A stretch of DNA of 64,000 nucleotides from Ralstonia sp. 25mfcol4.1 (GTDB lineage: Bacteria; Pseudomonadota; Gammaproteobacteria; Burkholderiales; Burkholderiaceae). The translations under genes and the position numbers were made by a program. Below the pieces are notes generated by a model. That model had not been told where the DNA came from. It saw only the letters and a program-made list of their open reading frames with translations, and did no database searches. Below are positions 34,575 to 43,789 of this stretch, piece by piece (the stretch's first letter is position 1; the number at the start of each line of letters is the position of its first letter). Location of the stretch: NCBI RefSeq assembly GCF_900104095.1, contig NZ_FNJO01000021.1, positions 17,790 through 81,789 of the forward strand, in the 5' to 3' direction.

Positions 34575-35687
34575 GTGCTCAGCCGAGACATGCCGCAGCT
34601 GGAAAACCCGGAAGACCGCGCCAACGATGGCGCCCTGAACGACGCCGCGTCCTCATCCTCAACCTCCCCGTCATCGGCCTGCCCGCGCCTGCCACCAGGA
34701 AGCTGGTTCAGCGTCACGGTGGTGTCATATGTCCTGACCGCCGGCGCGCTGCTGCTGGTCATGCATGCGAACCTGGTGGCGGCCCTGCTGGCGGGGCTGC
34801 TGCTGTATTCGCTGGTCGACGTGCTGGCGCCCCGCCTGACCCATTCCCGGCGCGATGCGCTGGCCGTGGCCATCCTGTCCGCCATCATCCTGCTGGCCCT
34901 GACTGGTGGCATCTGGGCGCTGGTGCATTTCCTGAACGTGGACAGCGCCACCGTCGAGCGGCTGCTGGACCATGCCGCCGACATCATCGACCAGTCCCGT
35001 ACCCAGCTACCCACCTGGCTGAGCGATTACCTGCCCAGCGGCACCGAGGAGCTGGTCACCACGCTGCTAGGCGCCATGCGCGAGCATGCCCAGATGGCGC
35101 AGCGGCTGGGCACCGATATCCTCCGCACCCTGCTGCACATCGTGCTGGGCCTGATCATCGGCGCGATGGTCGCGCTGTACCGCGCCATTTCGCGGCCCAA
35201 CCGCCGGCCGCTGGCCGGCGCGCTCATCAACCGCGCGCGCACGCTGCAGCAGTCGTTCGCCCAGTTCATCTTCGCCCAGATCCAGATCTCGTCGATCAAC
35301 ACCATCCTGACGTCGATCTACCTGCTGGTGGCGCTGCCGCTGTTCAACCAGCACCTGCCGCTGTCCAAGACGCTGGTGGCCATCACCTTCATTGCCGGGC
35401 TGCTGCCGGTGCTGGGCAACCTGATCTCGAACACGGCCATCGTGATCGCGTCGCTGTCGGTGTCGCTGCCGATCGCCATCGTGTCGCTGTTCTTCCTCGT
35501 GGTGATTCACAAGCTCGAATACTTCCTGAACGCCCGCATCATCGGCGCGCGTATACAGGCGGCCGCGTGGGAGCTGTTGACCGTGATGCTGGTGATGGAA
35601 ACGCTGTACGGCATCCCCGGCGTGATTGCCGGACCGATCTTTTACGCCTACGTGAAGCGCGAGCTGACGAACTCGGGGCTGGTGTAA
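34575..35687 (+). CDS. AI-2E/PerM-family membrane permease
   Basis: A 370-residue inner-membrane protein with about eight membrane segments and a Ser-rich cytoplasmic N-terminus. The family block is in the second half: FAQFIFAQIQISSINTILTSIYLL and GLLPVLGNLISNTAIV, then ELLTVMLVMETLYGIPGVIAGPIFYAY. Members are called AI-2 exporters, but the real substrates vary. It is divergent from eutB. It ends 113 bp before the convergent GntR stop; the operator at 35732 lies in that gap. Confidence 0.85.
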   Translation: MLSRDMPQLENPEDRANDGALNDAASSSSTSPSSACPRLPPGSWFSVTVVSYVLTAGALLLVMHANLVAALLAGLLLYSLVDVLAPRLTHSRRDALAVAILSAIILLALTGGIWALVHFLNVDSATVERLLDHAADIIDQSRTQLPTWLSDYLPSGTEELVTTLLGAMREHAQMAQRLGTDILRTLLHIVLGLIIGAMVALYRAISRPNRRPLAGALINRARTLQQSFAQFIFAQIQISSINTILTSIYLLVALPLFNQHLPLSKTLVAITFIAGLLPVLGNLISNTAIVIASLSVSLPIAIVSLFFLVVIHKLEYFLNARIIGARIQAAAWELLTVMLVMETLYGIPGVIAGPIFYAYVKRELTNSGLV

Positions 35688-35731
35688 CCCGCCGCGCCAA
35701 GTCACTGATTCCATTGGGAACGGGTACGCAG

Positions 35732-35750
35732 CAACTGGTACGACCAATTG
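35732..35750. promoter_or_regulatory. LldR-type operator candidate, distal copy
   Basis: CAACTGGTACGACCAATTG contains TGGT-N3-ACCA, the core recognised by LldR-type FadR-subfamily GntR regulators. It lies between the 3' ends of the AI-2E and GntR genes, about 815 bp from the proximal copy at 36550. The position is odd for a promoter site and fits a looping partner. Confidence 0.55.
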
Positions 35751-35800
35751 CGGCCGGCGGCGCAGGCAGCCCGTCCGGCCCCCTCTCCGGACAGCGCCGC

Positions 35801-36508
35801 TCAGGCGCTTTCGCCGTCCACCTTGCTGCGCACGAAATCGATATGGGTCTGCATGGCCGTGCGCGCCTCTTCGGGCCGACGCGCCAGGATCGCCTCGCAT
35901 AGCGTGCGGTGCTGGCGCAGCAGCAGGTCCGACGACTCCCCGTCGGCCTCGCGCAGGCCGGTGCCGTTGATCGTGATGTGTTCGCGCAACATGCCGATCA
36001 CGCTCGTATGCAGGTGCAGGAACATGGTGTTGTGCGACGCCTGCGCAATCGCGTCGTGCAGCTTCGCGTCGGCCTCGGCCTCGGCGGCCTTGTCGTCGGT
36101 CTTGCGCGACCGCTCCAGTTCCTTGAGCAGGGCACGTATACGCTTCAGATCGGCAGCGTCGGCGCGCAGCGCGGCAAAGTAGGCGGTGGCGCCCTCCAGC
36201 ACCCGGCGGAACTCCAGGATGTCGTCGCGCAGCGCCGGGTGGTCGGCCACCAGCTGGCCCCAGGGCGACGCAATGCCGGTGCGCAGCTGATCGGTGACGT
36301 ATACGCCGGCGCCACGCCGGCTCTGCAGCAGCCCCCGCGCCGCCAGCCGCTGGATTGCCTCCCGGATCGTGTTGCGCGCCACCGCGTACTGCTCGGCCAG
36401 CACGCGTTCGGCGGGCAGCCGGGTGCCCACGGGCCACGTGCCGTCCAGCAACGCGGTCTCCATCCTGCGCATGATGTCTTCCACGCGGTTACGTGCGCTG
36501 CCGCCCAT
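35801..36508 (-). CDS. GntR-family (FadR subfamily) regulator, LldR-like
   Basis: A regulator of about 235 residues: an N-terminal winged helix (RLPAERVLAEQYAVARNTIREAIQRLAARGLL) and an FCD effector domain with an Asp/His metal-type pattern (DILEFRRVLEGATAYFAALR, DAKLHDAIAQASHN). The start is taken at MGGSARNRVED. A start 51 bases upstream would place the operator within the coding region. It is divergent from lutA with the operator between them, so it most likely represses the lactate block until lactate binds. Confidence 0.88.
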   Translation of the reverse strand: MGGSARNRVEDIMRRMETALLDGTWPVGTRLPAERVLAEQYAVARNTIREAIQRLAARGLLQSRRGAGVYVTDQLRTGIASPWGQLVADHPALRDDILEFRRVLEGATAYFAALRADAADLKRIRALLKELERSRKTDDKAAEAEADAKLHDAIAQASHNTMFLHLHTSVIGMLREHITINGTGLREADGESSDLLLRQHRTLCEAILARRPEEARTAMQTHIDFVRSKVDGESA

Positions 36509-36549
36509 CGATCCCTTCCCCGTCCCCTGTTTTCGGCCCCCACCGGCGG

Positions 36550-36564
36550 ATTGGTCCAACCAAT
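36550..36564. promoter_or_regulatory. LldR-type operator in the regulator/lutA intergenic region
   Basis: ATTGGTCCAACCAAT is a perfect 15-bp palindrome with the TGGT-N3-ACCA core of LldR-type operators (E. coli sites are close to AATTGGNNNNACCAATT). It lies 42 bp upstream of the regulator start and 88 bp upstream of lutA, suited to control both. Confidence 0.75.
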
Positions 36565-36651
36565 TTGTACTCCGGCGCGGGAGCGGGAATTATGCGCTCA
36601 AAAATGCCGTAAAGCGCGTCACCCGCGCCGGCGCCATACCGGAGGCAGACA

Positions 36652-37425
36652 ATGCAATCCAGGCAATACCCCACGACCGTCCCGCAACAGGTCTATCTGT
36701 TCGGCACCTGTCTCGTCGACCTGTTCGTGCCCCAGGCCGGTCTCGACGCCGTGCGTCTGCTGGAGCGCGAGGGCCTGACCGTCCACTTTCCGCGCGGCCA
36801 AAGCTGCTGCGGACAGCCGGCCTACAGCAGCGGCAATCCCGAGCAGGCCCGCAAGGTGGCGCGCGCGCAGCTGGAACTGTTCCGCGAACCCTGGCCGATC
36901 ATCGTGCCCTCGGGGTCGTGCGGCGGCATGATGCGCCACCACTGGCCGACGCTGTTCGCCGATGATCCGGAGGCCGCACGGCTGGCCAGCGACATCGCCG
37001 GGCGGGTCTACGAACTGGCGGAATTCCTGCTCAATGTGCTGCATGTGCGCTTTGACCACGTGCCGGCCGGCGATCATGAACGCGTGGTGCTGCACACGTC
37101 GTGCGCCGCCCGTCGAGAAATGGGTACGCGTGCCCATGGCGTGGCGCTGGTCGATGCGCTGCCGGGCGTGACGCGGGTCGAGCACGTGCGGGAATCGGAA
37201 TGCTGCGGCTTTGGCGGCACGTTCTCGCTCAAGCACGCCGATATCTCGGGCGCCATGGTGCGCGACAAGGTGGCTTCCGCCTGCGCCACCGGCTGCGACC
37301 GCCTCGTGTCCGCCGACTGCGGCTGCCTGCTCAATATCGGCCACGCGGCCGCCCATGCCGGCGCGCCGCTGCCGGTGGAACACCTGGCGTCGTTCCTCTG
37401 GCGCCGTACCGGAGGCGCGGCATGA
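36652..37425 (+). CDS. lutA: L-lactate utilisation protein LutA (LldE), Cys-rich iron-sulfur subunit
   Basis: The first gene of the lutACB L-lactate dehydrogenase operon. The 257-residue protein has two CCG-type cysteine domains: SCCGQP near residue 62 and ECCGFGG in the second half, each with further Cys (SGSCGG, HTSCA, DCGC), which bind a heterodisulfide-reductase-like cluster. CGGAGG precedes the ATG. Its stop overlaps the lutC start (ATGA). The LldR-type palindrome upstream fits lactate induction. Confidence 0.93.
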   Translation: MQSRQYPTTVPQQVYLFGTCLVDLFVPQAGLDAVRLLEREGLTVHFPRGQSCCGQPAYSSGNPEQARKVARAQLELFREPWPIIVPSGSCGGMMRHHWPTLFADDPEAARLASDIAGRVYELAEFLLNVLHVRFDHVPAGDHERVVLHTSCAARREMGTRAHGVALVDALPGVTRVEHVRESECCGFGGTFSLKHADISGAMVRDKVASACATGCDRLVSADCGCLLNIGHAAAHAGAPLPVEHLASFLWRRTGGAA

Positions 37426-38138
37426 CCGCCATGACCGCCCGCGAGCGCATGCTGGGCCGTTTGCGCGCCGCCGTGCCGACTTCCGGATCGACGCTGGCCG
37501 CGGACACCGCCGAACTGGACCGCCGCATCGACGCACATTTCGACACGCGGCGCGGCGAGCGCCCGCCGGTTGACGCCATGGTGGCGTCGATGCAGGCCGC
37601 GCTGAGCGCGTCGCACGCCGAGGTGTGCTGTACCGACGCCGCTGGCTGGCCCGCCTGGGTTGCAACCCGGCTCGCCGCCGAAGGCGTGCGCCGGCTGCTG
37701 CTGGACACGGCCCGCCCCGAAGGCGCCGCGCTGGCGCGCGCGCTGCGCGCCGGCACCGCCACGCTGGACTTCGACCGTCCAATCGACGCATGGAAGGCCG
37801 AGCTGTTCGATACCGTCGACGCCGGCTTCACGGTGGCCCGCTCGGGCCTGGCCGCAACCGGCACGCTGGTGCTGGCTCCCGATGCCGGATCGCCGCGCAC
37901 GATGTCGCTGGTGCCGCCGATCCATATCGCGCTGGTCTACGCGTCGACGCTGCATCCCGACCTGCACAGCGCCGTGCGTGCCGAGCGCTGGACCGATGGC
38001 ATGCCCACCAACCTGGTGATGGTGTCGGGCCCGTCCAAGACCTCCGACATCCAGCAGACGCTGGCTTACGGCGCCCATGGCCCGCGCCAGCTCTGGGTCG
38101 TCATCGTCAACGATCACGCCGCAGGTGCCGCACAATGA
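37422..38138 (+). CDS. lutC: L-lactate utilisation protein LutC (LldG), LUD domain
   Basis: A 238-residue LUD-domain subunit of the LutABC complex. The N-terminus (MTAMTARERMLGRLRAAVP) and GFTVARSGLAATGTLVLAPDAG, SLVPPIHIALV and SGPSKTSDIQQ are family blocks. GGAGG lies before the ATG, which overlaps the lutA stop by ATGA; the gene's own stop overlaps lutB the same way. A much longer frame upstream is a shadow over lutA. Confidence 0.92.
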   Translation: MTAMTARERMLGRLRAAVPTSGSTLAADTAELDRRIDAHFDTRRGERPPVDAMVASMQAALSASHAEVCCTDAAGWPAWVATRLAAEGVRRLLLDTARPEGAALARALRAGTATLDFDRPIDAWKAELFDTVDAGFTVARSGLAATGTLVLAPDAGSPRTMSLVPPIHIALVYASTLHPDLHSAVRAERWTDGMPTNLVMVSGPSKTSDIQQTLAYGAHGPRQLWVVIVNDHAAGAAQ

Positions 38139-39580
38139 GCCAGCAGACCCTTCACTTCGTTCCCGCCGCCGACTTCCGCGCCCGGGCGCGCGAGGCGCTG
38201 GACGACCTCAAGCTGCGCCAGAGCTTTCGCGGCGCGATGGACTTCCTGCAGCAAAAGCGCGCCGTGCAGTTTCCGGACGGCGACGAACTGGAACACCTGC
38301 GCGACCTCGGCGAAGCGGTGCGCCAGCACGCGCTGGCCAACCTGCCCGACCTGCTGACGCAACTCGAAGCCAACCTGACGAAGGCCGGCGTGCAGGTCCA
38401 TTGGGCCGAGACGGCCGACGAGGCCAACGCGATCATCCATCGCATCGCCCAGAACCACGCCGCGAAACGCGTGATCAAGGGCAAGTCGATGGCCAGCGAG
38501 GAAATGGAGCTGAACCATTACCTGGCGGAGCGCGGCATCGACTGCATCGAATCGGACATGGGCGAGTACATCGTCCAGATGGCCGGCGAAAAGCCGTCGC
38601 ACATCGTCATGCCGGCGATCCACAAGACCAAGGCCGACATCGCCACGCTGTTCGAGCAGCACATCCCGGACACGCCCTACACGGAGGACGTGGACGCGCT
38701 GATCCAGACCGGCCGGCGCGCGCTGCGCCAGGCGTTCGTGGAAGCCGACATCGGCCTGTCGGGCGTCAACTTCGCGGCGGCCGACACCGGCACGCTCTGG
38801 CTGGTGGAGAACGAGGGCAACGGCCGCCTTTCCACCACCGTGCCCAACGTGCACGTGGCCGTCATGGGCATGGAAAAGGTGGTAGCCAGCCTGGCGCATA
38901 TCGTGCCGCTGTCGAGCCTGCTGACGCGCTCGGCCACGGGCCAGGCCATCACCACCTACTTCAACCTGATTTCCGGCCCGCGCCAGCCCGGCCAGCAGGA
39001 CGGCCCGCACGAAGTGCACCTGGTGCTGCTCGACAACGGCCGCAGCCAGGCCTATGCCGACGCGCAGTTGCGCGCCACGCTGCAGTGCATCCGCTGCGGC
39101 GCCTGCATGAACCATTGCCCGGTCTACACGCGCATCGGCGGCCACGCCTACGGCACGACCTATCCGGGCCCGATCGGCAAGATCATCTCGCCCCACCTGC
39201 TGGGTCTCGACGCCACGGCCGACCTGCCCACCGCATCGAGCCTGTGCGGCGCCTGCGGCGAGGTATGCCCGGTGCGCATTCCGATTCCGCAGCTGCTGGT
39301 GCGGCTGCGTACCGAGGCCAACCGCAACCCCGACGAGGCCGTGCCGCATCCGCTGAAGGGCCAGGGCGCGAAGTACAGCAGGCGCGAACACCTGGTGTGG
39401 CGCTTCTGGAGCGGGGCGTTCGCGCATCCGGCCGCCTACCGCGTGTTCCGCTGGGCCGCCACGCGGCTGCGCGCCTTCACGCCGGCAGCACAGATGGGCT
39501 GGACCCAGCATCGCCAGCCGCTGACCCCCGCGCCCAAGAGCCTGTCGGACCTGCTGGCCGAACGGAACCAGCCCGGGTAG
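38135..39580 (+). CDS. lutB: L-lactate utilisation protein LutB (LldF), 4Fe-4S subunit
   Basis: The 481-residue iron-sulfur subunit of the lactate-oxidising complex. The LUD-type N-terminal half contains VIKGKSMASEEMELN and GVNFAAADTGTLWLVENEGN. Two 4Fe-4S motifs follow, CIRCGACMNHCPVY and CGACGEVCPVRIPI. The start overlaps the lutC stop (ATGA). The order A-C-B differs from the A-B-C order of Bacillus. The longer open frame upstream is not used. Confidence 0.94.
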   Translation: MSQQTLHFVPAADFRARAREALDDLKLRQSFRGAMDFLQQKRAVQFPDGDELEHLRDLGEAVRQHALANLPDLLTQLEANLTKAGVQVHWAETADEANAIIHRIAQNHAAKRVIKGKSMASEEMELNHYLAERGIDCIESDMGEYIVQMAGEKPSHIVMPAIHKTKADIATLFEQHIPDTPYTEDVDALIQTGRRALRQAFVEADIGLSGVNFAAADTGTLWLVENEGNGRLSTTVPNVHVAVMGMEKVVASLAHIVPLSSLLTRSATGQAITTYFNLISGPRQPGQQDGPHEVHLVLLDNGRSQAYADAQLRATLQCIRCGACMNHCPVYTRIGGHAYGTTYPGPIGKIISPHLLGLDATADLPTASSLCGACGEVCPVRIPIPQLLVRLRTEANRNPDEAVPHPLKGQGAKYSRREHLVWRFWSGAFAHPAAYRVFRWAATRLRAFTPAAQMGWTQHRQPLTPAPKSLSDLLAERNQPG

Positions 39581-39647
39581 CCGCGCCGGCACCGGCGCCG
39601 CCACCCACAAGAATTCAAGAACTTAAACACCAACGAGGAGACATCCC

Positions 39648-41357
39648 GTGCAACCCTGGACCCAGCTATATACGCCGCTGGGCAGCCTCTGGCTGTCCGC
39701 GCTCGCAGCGGCGGTACCCATCCTTTTCTTCTTCGTCGCGCTGGCCGTGCTGCGCATGAAGGGCCACGTGGCGGCCGCCGTCACCCTGGCGCTGGCGCTG
39801 GTCGTGGCGATCTTCGCCTACGGCATGCCCGCGCAGCAGGCGTTTGCCGCCGCCGGCTTCGGCTTTGCCTACGGGCTCTGGCCGATCGCCTGGATCATCG
39901 TCACGGCGGTGTTCCTGTACAAGATCGTCGTGAAGACCGGCCAGTTCGACGTGATCCGCGCGTCGGTGCTGTCGATCACCGACGACCAGCGCCTGCAGAT
40001 GCTGCTGATCGGCTTTGCGTTCGGCGCGTTCCTGGAAGGCGCGGCTGGCTTTGGCGCGCCGGTGGCCATTACGGCCGCGCTGCTGGTGGGCCTGGGCTTC
40101 AACCCGCTGTACGCGGCCGGGCTCTGCCTGATCGCCAACACGGCGCCGGTGGCCTTCGGCGCGATGGGCATCCCGATCATCGTGGCCGGCCAGGTCACCG
40201 GCATCGACCCGATGCACATCGGCGCGATGGCCGGCCGCCAGTTGCCGCTGCTGTCGCTGGCCGTGCCGTTCTGGCTGGTGTTCATGATGGACGGCTGGAA
40301 GGGCGTGCGCGAGACATGGCCCGCCGCGTTCGTGGTGGGCGGCAGCTTCGCGGTGACGCAGTACTTCACGTCGAATCACATCGGGCCCGAACTGCCGGAC
40401 ATCACGTCCGCACTGGTCAGCCTGATCGCGCTGGCGTCGTTCCTGCGCGTGTGGCAGCCGCGTTCGGCATCGCAGGCGGCACGTGGTTCGTCCGCCGGCA
40501 CGATGTCGGGCGGCACGGTCGCCATGGCCGGCTTTGGCGGCGGCATGGGTGCACCGTCGAACCGCAAGCCATCGCCGTACACGTTCGGCCAGACCGTGCG
40601 CGCCTGGGCGCCGTTCGGCATCCTGACCGGCATCGTCACGGTGTGGAGCCTGCCGTCGTTCAAGGCGCTGTTTGCCGCCAATGGCGCGCTGGCCGGTACG
40701 GTGCTCAAGTTCAAGGTGCCGATGCTGGACCAGCTCGTCATCAAGGCCGCGCCGATCGTGGCAGCGCCCAAGCCTTACGAGGCCGTGCTGAAGCTCGACC
40801 TGCTGTCCGCCGTCGGCACCGCCATCCTGCTGACGGCGGTCATCTCGGTGGTGCTGCTACGCATGAAGCCGCGCGACGCCATCGCCACCTTCTTCGAAAC
40901 GCTGCTGGAGCTGCGCCGCCCGGTGCTGTCGATCGGCCTGGTGCTGGCATTTGCCTTCGTGGCCAACTACTCGGGCATGTCGTCCACGCTGGCGCTGCTG
41001 CTGGCCGGTACCGGCGCCGCATTCCCGTTCTTCTCGCCGCTGCTGGGCTGGCTGGGCGTGTTCCTGACCGGCTCCGATACGTCGTCGAACGCGCTGTTCT
41101 GCTCGCTGCAGCACACCACGGCGCACCAGATCGGCGTGTCTGACACGCTGCTGGTGGCCGCCAACACCACGGGCGGCGTGACGGGCAAGATGATTTCGCC
41201 GCAGTCGATCGCCGTGGCCTGCGCGGCAACCGGCCTGGTCGGCAAGGAATCGGAGCTGTTCCGCTTCACGGTCAAGCACAGCCTGCTGTTCGCGTTCATC
41301 GTGGGCGTGATCACGATGATCCAGGCTTACTGGCTGACGGGGATGATTCCGGGGTGA
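39648..41357 (+). CDS. lctP: L-lactate permease (LctP family)
   Basis: A 569-residue inner-membrane symporter with about twelve to fourteen membrane segments that imports L-lactate. Family blocks: GFAFGAFLEGAAGFGAPVAIT, NTAPVAFGAMGIPIIVAGQ and GVFLTGSDTSSNALFCSLQ. The start is GTG after GAGGAG. It follows lutB by 67 bp and should belong to the same lactate regulon. A Gly/Ser-rich cytoplasmic loop (about residues 282-302) looks expanded. Confidence 0.94.
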   Translation: MQPWTQLYTPLGSLWLSALAAAVPILFFFVALAVLRMKGHVAAAVTLALALVVAIFAYGMPAQQAFAAAGFGFAYGLWPIAWIIVTAVFLYKIVVKTGQFDVIRASVLSITDDQRLQMLLIGFAFGAFLEGAAGFGAPVAITAALLVGLGFNPLYAAGLCLIANTAPVAFGAMGIPIIVAGQVTGIDPMHIGAMAGRQLPLLSLAVPFWLVFMMDGWKGVRETWPAAFVVGGSFAVTQYFTSNHIGPELPDITSALVSLIALASFLRVWQPRSASQAARGSSAGTMSGGTVAMAGFGGGMGAPSNRKPSPYTFGQTVRAWAPFGILTGIVTVWSLPSFKALFAANGALAGTVLKFKVPMLDQLVIKAAPIVAAPKPYEAVLKLDLLSAVGTAILLTAVISVVLLRMKPRDAIATFFETLLELRRPVLSIGLVLAFAFVANYSGMSSTLALLLAGTGAAFPFFSPLLGWLGVFLTGSDTSSNALFCSLQHTTAHQIGVSDTLLVAANTTGGVTGKMISPQSIAVACAATGLVGKESELFRFTVKHSLLFAFIVGVITMIQAYWLTGMIPG

Positions 41358-41375
41358 GCGACACCGCTTGTCATG

Positions 41376-41502
41376 CGCTCCCCTCGCCCATTTATGGGAG
41401 AGGGGTGGGGGAGAGGGCGTCGAGGTTCACATTGCGATTTGTCGTTGTTTGAACTGCTGGCCCTCTCCCCCAACGCCTCTCCCGCCGTGCGGGAGAGGGG
41501 GG
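41376..41502. repeat. Hairpin-rich intergenic repeat element, copy A
   Basis: Two terminal hairpins (CCCCTCGCCCA...TGGGAGAGGGG and CCTCTCCCG...CGGGAGAGG) flank a central spacer bounded by a perfect 13-bp inverted repeat (TGGGGGAGAGGGC at 41406-41418, GCCCTCTCCCCCA at 41460-41472). The element lies between lctP and the convergent CaiB gene and may also act as a bidirectional terminator. A second copy in reverse orientation is at 52066-52195. Confidence 0.85.
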
Positions 41503-41513
41503 CAACAGCTACC

Positions 41514-42671
41514 TCAATCGTTCGCCGCTTCTCTCGGCAGGAACGCATTGCCCTCCGTCAGCGGTGCAAACCGGTAGGTGGCCGGCGTGCGGCTCAGCTT
41601 GACCGGGGCGCCCAGGCCCTTGTAGCCGCCGGGCATCTCCACCACCATCCCGCGGTGCGCGGTGTGCGGATGCGTCAGCGCGTCGGGCACCGACAGCACA
41701 GGCGCGCACGGCACGCCGGCCGCCGACAGTTCGTCGGCCAGCGCCTTGCCATCCCACGCGGCCAGCTTCGATTCCAGCGTGCCCTTCAGCTGCGCCCGGT
41801 TGACCGAGCGCGCGCCGGCCGTGGCAAAGCGTTCGTCGTCGGCCAGTTCCGCCACGCCGATGTGCTCGCAGAATATGCGGAATTGCCGGTCGTTGCCCAC
41901 GGCCAGGAAGATCGGATCGGTCGCCGTGGCCACCGTGTCGTACGGGTAGATGTTGGGATGCGCGTTGCCGGTGCGGCCCGGCGTCTTGCCGCTCATGAAC
42001 CAGTTGGCCGCGTGCGGATGTAGCAGCGACAGGCCGGAGTCATACAGCGCCGCCTCGACGAACTGCCCGCGCCCGCTGCGCTCGCGCTCCTGCAGGGCCA
42101 GCAGCACGCCCAGCGCCGCGTTCAGGCCCGTCACCATGTCTACCACCGGCAAACCCACGCGCAGCGGGTCGCGGTCGGGTTCGCCGTTGATGCTCATGAT
42201 GCCGGCCATCGCCTGGATGGCGGCGTCGTAGCCGGGCAGGCCGCCCAGCGGGCCATCGGCACCGAAGCCCGACACACGGCAATGCACCAGGCGTGGAAAA
42301 CGCTGCGACAGCGCGTCGTAGCCCAGCCCCCATTTCTCCATCGTGCCCGTCTTGAAGTTCTCGACCAGCACATCGGCATCGGCCAGCAAAGCCAGCAGCA
42401 CGGCCCGGTCGGCGTCGGCCGTCAGGTCCAGCTTCATCACGCGCTTGTTGCGGTTCAGGCCGAAGTAGTACGACGCCACGCCGTCGCGGAACGGGGGGCC
42501 CCAGGTGCGCGTGTCGTCGCCCTGTGGCGGTTCGATCTTGAGCACGTCGGCCCCGTGATCCCCCAGGATCTGCCCGCAGAACGGACCGCCCAGGATGCGT
42601 GACAAATCCACTACGCGGATGCCGGCCAGCGCGCCGCTTTTGCCGCTAGTGCCGGTTTGGGATGGCGTCAT
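41514..42671 (-). CDS. CaiB/BaiF family CoA-transferase
   Basis: A 385-residue family III CoA-transferase moving CoA between carboxylic acids. Conserved opening: LAGIRVVDLSRILGGPFCGQILGDHGADVLKIEPP. The catalytic Asp lies in GYDAAIQAMAG, as in formyl-CoA transferase Asp169. It is the last gene of an operon with a Bug-type binding protein (31 bp upstream) and an AidB-like dehydrogenase, so it probably activates the acid that the binding protein captures. Confidence 0.93.
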   Translation of the reverse strand: MTPSQTGTSGKSGALAGIRVVDLSRILGGPFCGQILGDHGADVLKIEPPQGDDTRTWGPPFRDGVASYYFGLNRNKRVMKLDLTADADRAVLLALLADADVLVENFKTGTMEKWGLGYDALSQRFPRLVHCRVSGFGADGPLGGLPGYDAAIQAMAGIMSINGEPDRDPLRVGLPVVDMVTGLNAALGVLLALQERERSGRGQFVEAALYDSGLSLLHPHAANWFMSGKTPGRTGNAHPNIYPYDTVATATDPIFLAVGNDRQFRIFCEHIGVAELADDERFATAGARSVNRAQLKGTLESKLAAWDGKALADELSAAGVPCAPVLSVPDALTHPHTAHRGMVVEMPGGYKGLGAPVKLSRTPATYRFAPLTEGNAFLPREAAND

Positions 42672-42702
42672 GTCTCTTCCTTGTGATGCTGTTGTCGTGA
42701 TG

Positions 42703-43701
42703 TCAGTCCAGCTGTGCGCCGGATTTCTGTACGACGGTACGCCACTTGCCGACCTCGGCCTTCACGAAGTTGCCCAGCTGTTCTGGCGACGTGGACGGCG
42801 CCAGTTCCAGCCCCTGCGCCAGCAGCGTCTTGCGGACTTCGGGCTGCTGCAGCGCGTCGGCGAACGCATGGTTCAGCCTGCCGATGACGGCGGGGGGCGT
42901 TCCCGCCGGTGCCACCACGCCAAAGAATACCGAAACATCGAACCCGGCAACACCCTGCTCGGCCACGGTCGGCACATCGGGCAGCGCCTGCGAGCGGCCC
43001 TTGGTGGTCACGCCCAGCGCGCGCACCTTGCCGCTCTTGATGAAGGGCAGCGCGGTCAGCACGTCGGTGAAGGTCATGCTCACCTGGCCGCCCAGCAGGT
43101 CGTTCAGCGCCGGGCCGGTGCCCTTGTACGGCACGTGCTGGAAGTCGGTGCCGGCCAGGTTGTTGAACAGCACGCCGGCCAGGTGCGACGACGCCCCGTT
43201 GCCCGACGACGCATAGCTGAGCTTGCCGGGATGCGCCTTGCCATAGGCAATCAGCTCCTGCACGTTCTTGGCCGGCACGGCCGGATTCACCACCAGCACA
43301 TTGGGCAACTGGCCGATCTGGATCACCGGCGCGAAGCTCTTGACCGGGTCGTAGTTGATCTTGCGATACAGGCTCACGTTGATCGCCAGCGGCGCCGACG
43401 TGCCGAACATCAGCGTGTAGCCGTCAGGCTCGGCCCGGGCCACCACCTCGGCACCGATGTTGCCGCCTGCGCCGGCGCGGTTTTCCACCACCACGGGCTG
43501 GCCCAGGCTGTTCTTCAGCGCGGCGGCCAGCGTGCGGGCCATCGCATCGGTCGGGCCGCCCGGCGGGTAGGTCACCACCAGCATGATCGGCTTGCTCGGG
43601 AAATCCTTCTGCGCGAAGGCGGGGGTGGCCGTTGCAAACAGCGTGCAGGCGGCCAGCGAGGCAAAGGCGGCCAGGGCCGCGCGGCGGTGCCATTGGGGCA
43701 T
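42703..43701 (-). CDS. Tripartite tricarboxylate transporter (Bug-type) substrate-binding protein
   Basis: A 332-residue periplasmic binding protein with a signal peptide (about 1-30, ending AFAQ). It shows the Bug signatures FPSKPIMLVVTYPPGGPTDAMAR, VVVENRAGAGGNIGAE and VPYKGTGPALNDLLGGQVSMTF. Bug proteins are very numerous in Burkholderiales and usually bind small carboxylates. CGGAGA precedes the ATG. No tctA/tctB membrane genes are nearby. Confidence 0.93.
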   Translation of the reverse strand: MPQWHRRAALAAFASLAACTLFATATPAFAQKDFPSKPIMLVVTYPPGGPTDAMARTLAAALKNSLGQPVVVENRAGAGGNIGAEVVARAEPDGYTLMFGTSAPLAINVSLYRKINYDPVKSFAPVIQIGQLPNVLVVNPAVPAKNVQELIAYGKAHPGKLSYASSGNGASSHLAGVLFNNLAGTDFQHVPYKGTGPALNDLLGGQVSMTFTDVLTALPFIKSGKVRALGVTTKGRSQALPDVPTVAEQGVAGFDVSVFFGVVAPAGTPPAVIGRLNHAFADALQQPEVRKTLLAQGLELAPSTSPEQLGNFVKAEVGKWRTVVQKSGAQLD

Positions 43702-43789
43702 GATGCGTTGTCTCCGGTGAAGCTTTTTTATATTGGGCGCGCGATTCGGGTTGGCGGCGCGCCCGTTCAGAACAGCAGATTGCCGAACG

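Noticed and set aside
37101..37421. Upstream extension of lutC within lutA
   Set aside because: It overlaps lutA in another frame; the ATGA junction and GGAGG mark the real start.
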